A stretch of DNA of 64,000 nucleotides from Enterobacter hormaechei ATCC 49162. Lineage in GTDB: Bacteria > Pseudomonadota > Gammaproteobacteria > Enterobacterales > Enterobacteriaceae. The stretch spans positions 558,001 through 622,000 of the forward strand of contig NZ_MKEQ01000001.1 in assembly GCF_001875655.1 (NCBI RefSeq). The letters are read 5' to 3'. Below are positions 27,138-37,400 of this stretch, one piece after another. The notes under the pieces were generated by a model, which was not told where the DNA came from, did no database searches, and saw only the letters and a list, made by a program, of their open reading frames with translations. A program made the position numbers and the translations under genes. Within the stretch, counting starts at the first letter, position 1. Each line of letters begins with the position of its first letter.

Positions 27138-28022
27138 ATGGATAATCACATCTCATCCAGAGCTTTGCTACATCGAAGGGATGTCATTAAAAACAACCCT
27201 CGATTTGGTGAAGCTATAACAGAGCACTACAAAATTAATGATGCCATTTATAAAAAGCAACCTTTGTTCTACAAAACGATGCTTCAGGAATCACGCTTCA
27301 ACATAATACTGTCAATGTGTTGTTTTGTTTTTGGCAATCAGGCTGAGTCAGTTTCAGAGATTAAGGCGCTATGCACCCGTTATAATATCGCCAGCCCTAA
27401 CAGTGTTATCGCGATCATCACCATACTTAAAACTACCGGGCGAATTAAGACCTGGCGCTGTACTGAAGATCGCCGAAAAACAAAAATCGCGCCAACGGAA
27501 AAAGGACTTGATGAGCTTAAACGCTATATGTCCGGGGCGTTTACGCCTGTCAGCATTCTTTATCCGGCATTCAACATTAATGTTAATCTTCTGGACAATG
27601 ACATCCAGCGGCACAACTTTTTCCGGCGCGCCGCAGAGTATCTGTTTCGCGGATTAACATTCAGGAAAGTGCTTCCGGAAGTGGGTTTATTTATTGATAA
27701 GGATGGTGGCCGAATGATTATGCTCTATCTCTATTTGCAGGCCATTAAAAACAAAACAGCACACGGTGCCATAATAACGTATTCAGCCAGCACACTGGCA
27801 AAAGAATTTTTCGTCTCGCGCATTCACGTCAACCGCATTATCAAATCGGCGCAGGAGGCAGGTTACCTTAAAGATCGCGGCGATGGCCGGATGTCAATTT
27901 ACCCGGCCTTTATCGAGCTTGTCGAAAATTATGCCGGATTATATTTTGCGTACGTCACACATTACATCAACGTGGTACCAAAAGAACGACGCCATGCTGT
28001 CAACATGACGTCAACACTCTGA
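27138..28022 (+). CDS. Regulator with two winged-helix domains, unknown family
   Basis: A 294-residue protein with no signal peptide or membrane segment. A MarR-like winged helix spans about 55-130 (SVSEIKALCTRYNIASPNSV, wing TWRCTEDRRKTKIAPTEKG). A second HTH lies at about 210-260 (ASTLAKEFFVSRIHVNRIIK, then SAQEAGYLKDRGDG). The duplicated DNA-binding plan is unusual. It is convergent with the secretion operon's last gene and divergent from the EAL gene (286-bp gap), which makes it a candidate regulator of either. I do not recognise a characterised homologue. Confidence 0.7.
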   Translation: MDNHISSRALLHRRDVIKNNPRFGEAITEHYKINDAIYKKQPLFYKTMLQESRFNIILSMCCFVFGNQAESVSEIKALCTRYNIASPNSVIAIITILKTTGRIKTWRCTEDRRKTKIAPTEKGLDELKRYMSGAFTPVSILYPAFNINVNLLDNDIQRHNFFRRAAEYLFRGLTFRKVLPEVGLFIDKDGGRMIMLYLYLQAIKNKTAHGAIITYSASTLAKEFFVSRIHVNRIIKSAQEAGYLKDRGDGRMSIYPAFIELVENYAGLYFAYVTHYINVVPKERRHAVNMTSTL

Positions 28023-28029
28023 TCTGACG

Positions 28030-28057
28030 GGCGTTCGGTTTGCTGAACGCCTTTTTT
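28030..28057 (+). terminator. Terminator after the double winged-helix gene
   Basis: GGCGTTC (28030-28036) and GAACGCC (28045-28051) flank an 8-base loop and are followed by TTTTTT (28052-28057). It lies 8 bp past the stop and just before the convergent HlyD-type gene. Confidence 0.88.
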
Positions 28058-29231
28058 ATCGCTCGCGCAGCGCCTCTTTTGCCTTATTCAACGGTTTCAG
28101 CAGATAATCAATGACGGATTTACTGCCGGTTTTGATATCGACCGTAGCTATCATGCCCGGGAACACCGGAAATTCCTTGCCCTGCCTGTTGGTCAGATGG
28201 TTACTGTCTGTACGGATATAAACGCGATAATAATAAACATCCCGTTTCACCTCGTCCTGAAGGGTATCCGGGGAAATCATCGTCACCTCCCCTTCCAGCC
28301 CGCCGTAGATCGAATAGTCATAAGCGGTGATTTTCACCAGCGCTTTTTGCCCGGGATGGATAAACGCGACATCGCGCGGCGAGATTTTCGCTTCTATCAC
28401 CATCTGGTCATCAAGCGGTACCAGGCTCATCAGTTTGCCGTTCGGCGGGATCACACCGCCCACCGTCGTCACGTCAATGTCCTTCACGATGCCACGCACC
28501 GGCGCATTAAACGTTAAGCGGGTGAGTGAATCTTCGCGTCCTTTCATGACCGAACGCTGCGCTTCCATTTCTGCGTTCGCTTTCGCCAGTTCTTCGCGGG
28601 CGCGAACGTAGTACTGGTTTTTCATCTCGGTGATTTTGCTCTCCAGTTCATTTTTTTGACGTTCAAGGCGTAAGACTTCGACCTTACTGGCCGCCCCCTG
28701 CGTCACCAGCGGGCGCGTTAATGACAGTTCACGCTGCACAAGATCCGCTCCCTGGCGTAAACCCGCCAGCCCTTTTTCAAGGCTTTCGCGACGAGACTGA
28801 TAAAGCGCCGTTTCCTGTTTGACCAGCTCAACGTCGTCATCCAGCTCTGCCGGGAATGTCAGCACCGTGTTGTTCACCTCTGCATTCAGACGCGCGGCCG
28901 TCGCCATCGCAGCGTTTAATCGAGATTCGCTCTCCAGTACGCTGGACTCGGTTTTCGTCCGGTCCAGTTGGGCAAGCTGTTGCCCACGCTCGACAATATC
29001 GCCTTCGCGCACCATCAGACTGTGGATAATCCCCCCTTCCAGGGACTGTATCACCTGCTCGTGGGAGGACGGGATCACCTTGCCGCTGCCCGTCGTGACC
29101 TCATCCAGCTGGAACAGGCTGGCCCAGGTAATAAACACCACCAGCAGGGCAAACAGCGACCATGCCACCAGCGACGATCGCGGCAGGCGGGGCTCCTTCA
29201 GCCGACTGTTAAAGCGGGAGAAATCATTCAT
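28056..29231 (-). CDS. HlyD-type periplasmic adaptor of type I secretion (BapD/LapC-like)
   Basis: A 391-residue membrane-fusion protein. The short cytoplasmic N-terminus is followed by one helix (LVAWSLFALLVVFITWASLF, about 22-41), then a barrel/lipoyl region (GSGKVIPSSHEQVIQSLEGG). A long coiled coil follows at about 90-235. The C-terminal barrel carries FIHPGQKALVKITAYDYSIY GGLEG, a strong T1SS signature. It bridges the ABC exporter and the TolC-like pore for one-step export of the giant adhesin. Its ATG overlaps the ABC gene stop (ATGA), so the two are coupled. It is last of the operon. Confidence 0.93.
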   Translation of the reverse strand: MNDFSRFNSRLKEPRLPRSSLVAWSLFALLVVFITWASLFQLDEVTTGSGKVIPSSHEQVIQSLEGGIIHSLMVREGDIVERGQQLAQLDRTKTESSVLESESRLNAAMATAARLNAEVNNTVLTFPAELDDDVELVKQETALYQSRRESLEKGLAGLRQGADLVQRELSLTRPLVTQGAASKVEVLRLERQKNELESKITEMKNQYYVRAREELAKANAEMEAQRSVMKGREDSLTRLTFNAPVRGIVKDIDVTTVGGVIPPNGKLMSLVPLDDQMVIEAKISPRDVAFIHPGQKALVKITAYDYSIYGGLEGEVTMISPDTLQDEVKRDVYYYRVYIRTDSNHLTNRQGKEFPVFPGMIATVDIKTGSKSVIDYLLKPLNKAKEALRER

Positions 29232-31393
29232 GCCACGCCCTCCGTTTTCAGTTTGACCGTGCGCTGAGGCGCCTGCTGCGGGGCCATTCCGTGCTGGCGT
29301 AAAATGGCATCACGAGGGCCATCCATCACCACGTTGCCGTTTTCCAGGACGATGATGCGGTCAACCAGGTCCAGAATTGGCAGGCGATGCGTCGCCACCA
29401 CCAACGTCCGGCGCTTACCGAGCCACGGGTGCAGATGCTGGATAAACTGCTTCTCGCTGACCTCATCCAGCCAGGCGGTGGGTTCATCCAGCAGCAGAAT
29501 ATTCGGCGAGGTGAGCAGCGCGCGGGCCAGCAGCAGCGCCTGACGCTGCCCACCGGAAAGCCCCGTTCCGCCCTCGTTGATGATGGTGTTCAGCCCCATT
29601 TTCTGCTTGCGCACAAACTCCAGCGCGCCGCTGTTGACCAGCGCCTGATGAATTTCCTCGTCTGTCGCCAGCGGATTGCCCATCAGAATATTGTCACGCA
29701 CGGAGCCGAAGAATAGCCGCGCCTGCTGACTGAGCAGTTGCATGTCGCGGCGCACGTCGGCCGGGTCAAGATGATTGAGAGCAATATCGTCCAGCAAAAT
29801 GCTGCCCTGCTGAGGCTCCTGCATTCCCGCCAGCAGATGCAGCAAGGTACTTTTCCCCGAACCATTCCGCCCGAGTACTGCCACACGTTCACCGGCGCGA
29901 ATGCGCAGTTTGCTGATATTCAGCACGGTGAGCTTCTCTTCTTCGTCGTAATAAAACCCGACGTCGTCCAGCCGGTAATCACCGCGAAGGTGGGCTTTAT
30001 GCACTTTTTTGCCGTGCCGGGGATCGTCAATCGGGCGCTGCATCAGGTCATCCAGTCCCTTGCGGGCCACCTTTGCCGACTGCCAGCGGGAGAGCACGCC
30101 AGAAATCTGCGAAAGAGGCGCAATGGTGCGGGACGCCAGAATCGAGGTGCCCACCAGCGCACCGGTGGTCATGTCGCCGCTGATGACCAGGTAACAGCCC
30201 ACCAGCAGCACCACGGCGTAGACGATAGACTGCACCTCCTGGGTCCAGGTCAGCAGCAGCCCCGTCAGCCAGCGCTGCTTCATGCCGACGCTGGCGGCAA
30301 CGTCATTGGTGTTATTCCACTGGTTCTGGAAGCGCTGCTCGGCGCGCATTAGCTTGATGTCCTCAATCCCCTGCACCGCCTCCACCAGCGTGGCATTGCG
30401 AATTGCCGATTCACGCATCCCTTCGCTGGAGAGTTTTCCCAGCGGGCGCTGCACCAGCAGGCCGGGAATGAGCAGCAGCGGCACGGCCAGCAGCACCACC
30501 AGCACCAGCGGGCCGCCAATCATCCACAGAATGAAAACAAACAGCAGGAAGAACGGCAGATCGGATATAGCGGCAATGGTGGTGGAAGTGATCAGCTCCC
30601 GCACTGACTCCAGCTCGCGGATCTGGGCGATAAACGACCCGGTCGATTTCGATCGCGCACCGTTTTTAATCCGCAGGGCGTGGGCAAACACGCGCTCGGA
30701 AATACGCAGGTCGGCGCGTTTTCCTACCACGTCCGAAATATGCACCCTCAGCATGCGCATGATGAATTCAAACACGATGGCGATCATCACGCCGCCAAAC
30801 AGCACCCACAGCGTGGCCTCCGACTGGGACGGCACCACCCTGTCATACACCTGCATGGAAAAGACCATGCCGGAGAGCGCCAGCACGTTGGCGACCAGCG
30901 CCACCAGCATAATGTCGCTGTAGCGACGCCAGTCTTTCAGCGCCAGTTGCCAGAACCAGTTTTTCTCATAGGGTTTGCTGTAATCATCCACGCGCGCATC
31001 CGGCGTGGACTCAAGCGGGCGCAGTACCATCAGTCCCTTTAACCGTGAACCAAGCTCGTCGCGCGTCAGCGTTGTCTCCAGCCCCCCGTCGCCGCTAAAC
31101 TGCACGCTGACGTTCCCGTCGTTGTCCATACGGTTGATGACCGCAATTTGCCCGCCGGTAAACTCCGCCAGCAGCGGTAAACGCCAGGGATCGAGCGATA
31201 CGGCTTCCGCCGCCACCCAACGCATCCCCATCCCAAGCTGGCGCGCCATCTCCTCCAGCACTAGCTGGCGTGGCGACTGGCTTTCATGGTTAATCGTGAC
31301 CCGAACATGCTGCGCCGAAAAATCCAGCCGATAATATTTCGCGATGATGAGCATGCCCTGCAACCAGGGTTCGTACTGTGGATGTGTCTTCAT
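29228..31393 (-). CDS. Type I secretion ABC permease/ATPase (BapC/LapB-like)
   Basis: A 721-residue exporter. Residues 1-130 form a C39-peptidase-like domain with no catalytic Cys at the family position (PWLQGMLIIAKYY), so it docks substrate without cutting a leader peptide. A six-helix transmembrane domain follows at about 160-440. The ATPase has Walker A GRNGSGKST (about 515), signature LSGGQRQ, Walker B ILLLDEP and H-loop VATHR. This is the LapB/BapC class that exports large repeat adhesins. The gene follows the adhesin after 71 bp holding a terminator-like hairpin and overlaps the HlyD-type gene. Confidence 0.94.
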   Translation of the reverse strand: MKTHPQYEPWLQGMLIIAKYYRLDFSAQHVRVTINHESQSPRQLVLEEMARQLGMGMRWVAAEAVSLDPWRLPLLAEFTGGQIAVINRMDNDGNVSVQFSGDGGLETTLTRDELGSRLKGLMVLRPLESTPDARVDDYSKPYEKNWFWQLALKDWRRYSDIMLVALVANVLALSGMVFSMQVYDRVVPSQSEATLWVLFGGVMIAIVFEFIMRMLRVHISDVVGKRADLRISERVFAHALRIKNGARSKSTGSFIAQIRELESVRELITSTTIAAISDLPFFLLFVFILWMIGGPLVLVVLLAVPLLLIPGLLVQRPLGKLSSEGMRESAIRNATLVEAVQGIEDIKLMRAEQRFQNQWNNTNDVAASVGMKQRWLTGLLLTWTQEVQSIVYAVVLLVGCYLVISGDMTTGALVGTSILASRTIAPLSQISGVLSRWQSAKVARKGLDDLMQRPIDDPRHGKKVHKAHLRGDYRLDDVGFYYDEEEKLTVLNISKLRIRAGERVAVLGRNGSGKSTLLHLLAGMQEPQQGSILLDDIALNHLDPADVRRDMQLLSQQARLFFGSVRDNILMGNPLATDEEIHQALVNSGALEFVRKQKMGLNTIINEGGTGLSGGQRQALLLARALLTSPNILLLDEPTAWLDEVSEKQFIQHLHPWLGKRRTLVVATHRLPILDLVDRIIVLENGNVVMDGPRDAILRQHGMAPQQAPQRTVKLKTEGVA

Positions 31394-31429
31394 AATCTCC
31401 GGGTTAACGCAATTCGTTAAAGAAACGCC

Positions 31430-31457
31430 AAAAGGCCGCGAGGATCCCTCCCCGCGG
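31430..31457 (-). terminator. Intra-operon terminator or attenuator between adhesin and exporter
   Basis: On the minus strand CCGCG (31457-31453) pairs with CGCGG (31440-31436), with further internal GAGG/CCTC pairing, and is followed by CCTTTT. It sits 8 bp after the adhesin stop, before the ABC gene, so read-through would set a low exporter-to-adhesin ratio. Confidence 0.55.
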
Positions 31458-31464
31458 CGGTGTT

Positions 31465-34400
31465 TTACGCAATTAACAATTGATGATTCGCCAGCAGCGT
31501 CGCCAGATCCGTCTGCACCCCGTTCAGCGTCACCAGCGTGGTGGGCGAGAACTGACCGCCAGTGCCGTCCAGGTCAACCTGGATCTCAGTGTTGCTGCCG
31601 TTTTGCACCACGCGGATGTAGTCGGCGATGTTGCCTGCGCTGCTGTCCAGCGTCGCCACGCCGTTGACGTAGCTCGCCGAGCCGGTGCCGGTATAGCCGC
31701 TGTCGGAAAGCAGGTCGCGCAGATCGATACGGTCCGTATCTGCCGTCCCTTCCCAGGTGCCGACGGTAAAGCCGTTCACCACATCGCTGCCGTTGCCGCC
31801 CGTCGCGTCAGACGCGTTGATCAGCTTATAGAGCAACGTGTCCTGGCCGCCGCTGCCGATGTTGAAGGTGTCGTTACCGCCGCGGCCTTCGAACTGGTTA
31901 TCACCGCTGTTGCCGGTAATCACGTCGTCATAGTCAGAGCCGTTAATCCCTTCAATATTCAACAACCGCGTGGTACCGAATCCGGTGTCCTGCGCCGTTG
32001 AGAGGCGCAAATCAACGGTTATCCCAGAGGTGGCATTACGGTAATCCACCACGTCCATGCCGCCGGTATTGCTCCAGGTGTCGTAGTCTGAATGGGTATT
32101 CCAGCCGCCGGATCCGTTATAGGTATAGGCCCCATCCTCTGCGATAAAGGTGTCGTTATACCCGGTACCGGTAATGGTTCCGCTGTGGCCGCCGGTGGCC
32201 GCTTCGGCGGTGAGAACATAACCCTCTTTGCCGTTGCCCGCGTCCAGGCCGGTCCAGGTGACGTTATCCGACACGCCGTTGGTGATCTTCACGATCTCCG
32301 CCGAGTAGCTTTCGTTCGGATCCAGCCCGTAGAAACTCACCAGCGCAGAGGTATCGTTCGAGCCAATGCCGGACTGGGCGTTGATGATCTGCGAGGCCAC
32401 CAGCACGCCCGCAGCGTTATACAGATTGACCGTGTTGCCGTAGTAGGCGTTGATGCCCTCGCTGTCGACAATGTGCAGGTGCATCGCGGTACCGTCAGCA
32501 ATTTTGGCGCTGTTTTGCACCAGCACCACCTTGCCGTTCTGCTGCGAGACAAGCAGATCCTTCGCGCCGTCCCAGTTGTAGTCTACTGCCGCCACGCCAG
32601 TGGCGTAGGCAATGCCGGACGCCAGCTGGCTGGCGGTCCAGGCGGAACCGTAGCCGTTGTTAGTGAAGAGCGTCGCCGTCTGTGAACCGCCGTAGGTGCT
32701 GAGCTTGATGATGTCCATCTGCCCGTCCCCGTTCCAGTCCACCGCCACCGAGAGATACCCCGCAGCCGCGTTAGAAGCTTCCACCGCGCTCTTGGTGGTC
32801 GAGAGCTTCCCGGTACCGTCGTTGTAGTAGATCACCCCGCCGTTGTTGTTGTAGCTGCTGCCCAGGTACAGATCCATGTAGCCATCGCCGTTGAAATCCG
32901 CCCACGTCATGGACGCCGCCGTGGTGCTATTCGCGGTGTTTACCACAAACACGTTGGTCAGGTTCTGGCCGATAGAGAGCGTGCCGTTGCCGTTGTTGTT
33001 GATCACGGTTAACGAGTACGCGCCGCTGCGGTTGGTGTGCTGAACGATATCCACCGTACCGTCGTTGTTCAGGTCAATGCCGGAGATTTCACGCCCGGAG
33101 TCGAACTGGCCGTAGAAGCCGCCTTCCCCACCGGTGCCGTCCGGCGAGAGGACGCCGTTGTTATTCACCAGATAGGTCAGGGAGTCCATACCGGCATCGC
33201 CGTACGCCAGATCAAGATAGCCATCGCCGGTTTTGTCGTAGGCAATTACGCCGCCGTACCAGATGGTGGTCCCCATCGCCAGCTGGCTAGCGGTGTAGCT
33301 GCTGCCATCGTAGGTCCACATCACCTGCGTAGAACCCGCGTAGGTGTTCTCCGTCGCAAAGATATCCTGCGTGCCGTTACGGTCAACGTCGGCGGCGGTC
33401 TGGCTCACCACGTAATAGCCACGGGTGTTGCTCAGCGTATTGCCGGCATAGGTCGAGCTATCGCTGCTGGAGTAAGACTGACCGTTAGCAATGATATTCC
33501 ACAGGCCGCTGCTGTTCGTGCCGACGGTCATGGTCGAGTTATTCAGGTTACCCGCAGTGGTCGCCCAGTCGGTATTCACCGAGGTGGTATCGATCACCAG
33601 GCTACCGGTTGCCGTACCGGTGGTGTTACCGTTGCCTGCGCTACTCTTCACCTGCGCGGTTACGTCGTAACTCGCCACACTCAGGGCATCGCTGTCCGGG
33701 ATCTGTAGATACCAGGTATTGTGATCCGGGTCGACGACCACCGCACCGCCGGTCTGGGAGGTGTAGGTTTTCCCGTTCACCGTCACCACCAGATATTCAC
33801 CGTTCACCAGGTCTGCGGAGACCGTACCGCTGACAATCGGCGTGGTATCCGAGGTGGTCTGGGCAGTAATCGCCGCCGTGGTGGTTGGGATGCTGGTATC
33901 GACGTTCAGCACAAAGCCATCCGATTCCGTGTAGTTACCGGCTTTGTCGGTGACGCGCAGAATGTAAGTGTGATTCCCGTCGAGCAGGCCGTTGTCCTGA
34001 TAGGACCAGCTTGCGCTGCCATTCATCGTGACCTGACCCAGCAAGATCCCGTCCCGGTAAAGCTGCACGATTTCGCCGTCTTCCGGTGCCCGGTTAAGCG
34101 TACCGTTGATCAGCGGCGAGGTATCGTCCGTCGCGACTGATGCGCCGTACGTGCCCGTACGTTCACCTTCCCCGTCGGTATAGCTGACTACCGTTCCCAC
34201 AGTGGCTGGCGGCGTGGTATCAACCGTTACCACCTGCGAAGAGGTTGAGCCGACGTTGCCCGCCTGGTCGATGATCCGCACCTGGTAGGTGTAATCCCCG
34301 TCCGCCAGATCGCGGGTATCCGTATAGCTCCAGCGCTGGTTAGTGACGGTGGTGTCAATCCAGGTATTACCGCCGTCCAGGCTGATCTGTACGCGCTCGT

Positions 34401-37400
34401 CGCTGGCCAGCGTGCTGCCCAACGAGCCGTTGATCGTCAGCGAGGTGTCCATGGTGATGAAATCACTCCCGGACTGCCCGGTATCTTCGCTGATGCTGTC
34501 AATGGTGATGCCGTACTGCGGCGCCTGGGTATCCACCGTCACGTCCTGCGTGGTGGTGGCCCCGACGTTGCCCGCCTGATCGACAACCCGCACCTGATAG
34601 CGGTAGTCGCCGTCGGCCAGGGTGCGGGTGTCGTTATAACTCCACCGGGTGCCGCTTACCGTGGCGTAACCCCAGGTGGTGCCGCCATCCATGCTCACCT
34701 GCACATACTCACCCGCCCCGAGTTCGGCCCCGAGCGTCCCGTTGAGCGTGTACGAGGTCGAACTGGTCAGGAAGTCGTTATTGTCGAAGCCGGTATCGAC
34801 GGTGATGTTATCCACGGTCACCGTAATCGCCGCATCCGGCGCGACCGTATCGACCGTCACCTGCTGATGAGCGCTTGCACCCACGTTGCCTGCCGCATCC
34901 ACTACGCGAACGTAGTAGTCATAGGCCTGGTTACCCAGCGTGCGGCCGTCCACGTAGTACCAACTATTGCCGGTGACGATCACGTTCTGCCAGGTGATCC
35001 CGCCGTCGATGCTGATCTGGGCATATTCGCCGTCGGCCAGCGTTGCGCCGAGCGAGCCGTGCAGCGTCAGGGAGGTATCATTGGTGATAAAGTCGCTGCT
35101 GCTCAGGCCGGTATCGTCGCTGATGCTGTCGATAGCGATCGTTTTGCTGGCGTCCGGCGCGACGGTATCAATGGTCACCACCTGGCTGGTGGTGGCACTG
35201 ATATTCCCCGCGTCGTCAATCACCCGCAGCTGATAGTTGTAGTCTCCGTCGGCCAGCGTGCGGCCATCAACATACGTCCAGCTCAGGCCGCTGACGCTCA
35301 CGTCAGTCCAGGTCGCGCCACCGTCCAGGCTGATCTGGGCGTGGTCACCGCTGCCCAGGGCCGCGCCGAGCGTCCCTTTCAGGCTGATCTGGTTGTCGCT
35401 GGTAATGAAGTCGCTGTCGGACAGGCCGGTATCCTGCGAGACGGAATCCACGGTAATGGCCGCCGCCGCAGGCTTCGTCAGATCGATTACCACGTCCTGG
35501 CTGTCCGTCGCCCCAACGTTGCCCGCAATGTCGATCACGCGCACCTGATACGGGTACGTACCGTCGGTCAGGGTGCGGCCATCGGTATAGCGCCAGGTGG
35601 TGCCGGTGACGGTCAGGTCAATCCAGGTGGTACCGCCGTCGAGGCTGATCTGCGCTTTCTCGTTATTGCCGAGCTGCGCGGTCAGGGAACCGTTCACCAC
35701 CACCTGGCTGTGGTTGGTGATGAAGTCATTCGCACTGAGGCCGGTATCGTTTTGCAGGGAATCAATGCTGATCCCCATCGACGGCGCGGTGAGATCCACG
35801 GTGACGGTGTGGTTATCGCTGGCGCTGTTGCCGATGGCGTTGCTCACCTGCGCGTTAATCACGTACGAACCGCCGTCTGCCAGCGCGGTCACGTCTGCGC
35901 TGCCAACCGTATAGCTCCAGCGGCCGTCCGCCTGCACGATGGCCGTGTAGGTTTTGCCGTTAAGCGTGATGGTCACCGTCTGGCCCGTTGGCGCATCGGT
36001 GGTGCCGCTGATAACCAGCGGCGTGCCGTGCTCGGCGGCATTGACGATATCGTCCTGCGCAAAGGTGTTAATGGCGATGTTCGGCACGTCGCCGTTCAGC
36101 GTCACGTTATGCGTTGTGCTGCCCGGGTTACCCGCTTTATCGCTCACCGTCGCGGTAAGGGTGTAATTCCCGTCGGTCAGGCCGAGGAAATCACGCCCCG
36201 GCACGAAGACGGACCAGGAGCCGTTCGCCGCCACGGTCGCCTGATAGCTGTGGCCGTTGAAGGAGACGGTCACCGTCTGGCCCTGCTCCGCGGTGGTGGT
36301 CCCGCTGATGGTCTGTCCCGCCAGCTGTTCGGTGTTGTTGACGATATCATCATCGGCCACGGTGCTGATAGTGACGGCTGGCGCGACGGTATCGACCGTC
36401 AAGGTATGCGTCGTCTGGCCGCTGTTACCGGCTTTATCGTTGACCGAGGCGGTCAACGTCAGCGCACCCTGGCTCAGTGCAGCCAGATCGACCGCCGGAA
36501 CATCCAGCGTCCAGGTCCCGTTGTTTGCCACAAGCGCAGTGTAGGTTTTGCCACCCAGCGTGACGGTCACCGTCTGGCCTGCTTCCGCACTGGAAGAGCC
36601 GTGTACGGTGAGCGGCTGCTGGGCTTCCGCCGCATTCAGCACATCGTCGCCCGACAACGTGTTCACGCTAATCACCGGCGCGGTGGTATCCACGCTGAGC
36701 GTATGTGTTGCCGAGGCGCTGTTACCGGCGCTGTCCTGCGCCGAAACAGTAACCTGATAACGTGCGCCATCCGCCAGGGCGCCCACGTCGGCGGCCGGTA
36801 CGGTGGTCTGCCAGGCGCCGTCGCTCTGGATGGTAGCCGTATAGCTCTTGCCGTTCAGGGTGACGGTGACCTGCGTGCCGTTAGCAAACTGCGCGCTGGA
36901 GCCATTGATGACCAGCGATGCGCCCGCTTCTGCCGCATTGATCACGTCATCGCCGCTGAGGGTATTGACGGTCAGCGCGACCGATGCGGTATTAACTACC
37001 ACGTCGTGGGTCTGCGTGCTGCTGTTGCCTGCGCTGTCGGTGATCGTCGCGCTGAGGGTCACGGTGCCGTCGGTCAGGGCAGAGATGTCGCTGGCAGGAA
37101 CGCCCACGCTCCATTTGCCGCTGGCGTCAACGGTGGTGGTGTACTGGTTCGAACCTATGGTGACGATCAGCTTATCGCCAACGCTGGCGCCGGTTGCGGT
37201 GCCGCTGACGATTTGCGCCTGCCCGTGCTCCACGCTGTTGATGACGTCATCGCCCGCCACAACGTTAAAGCTGACGGTCGGCGGGGTGGTATCAAGCGTA
37301 ATCGCTTTCCCCGCGCTGCCCGGGTTACCTGCGGCGTCACTCACGCTCACCTGCACGGTGTAGCCGTTATCCGCCAGCGCGGACAGGTCGGTGCCCGGTA

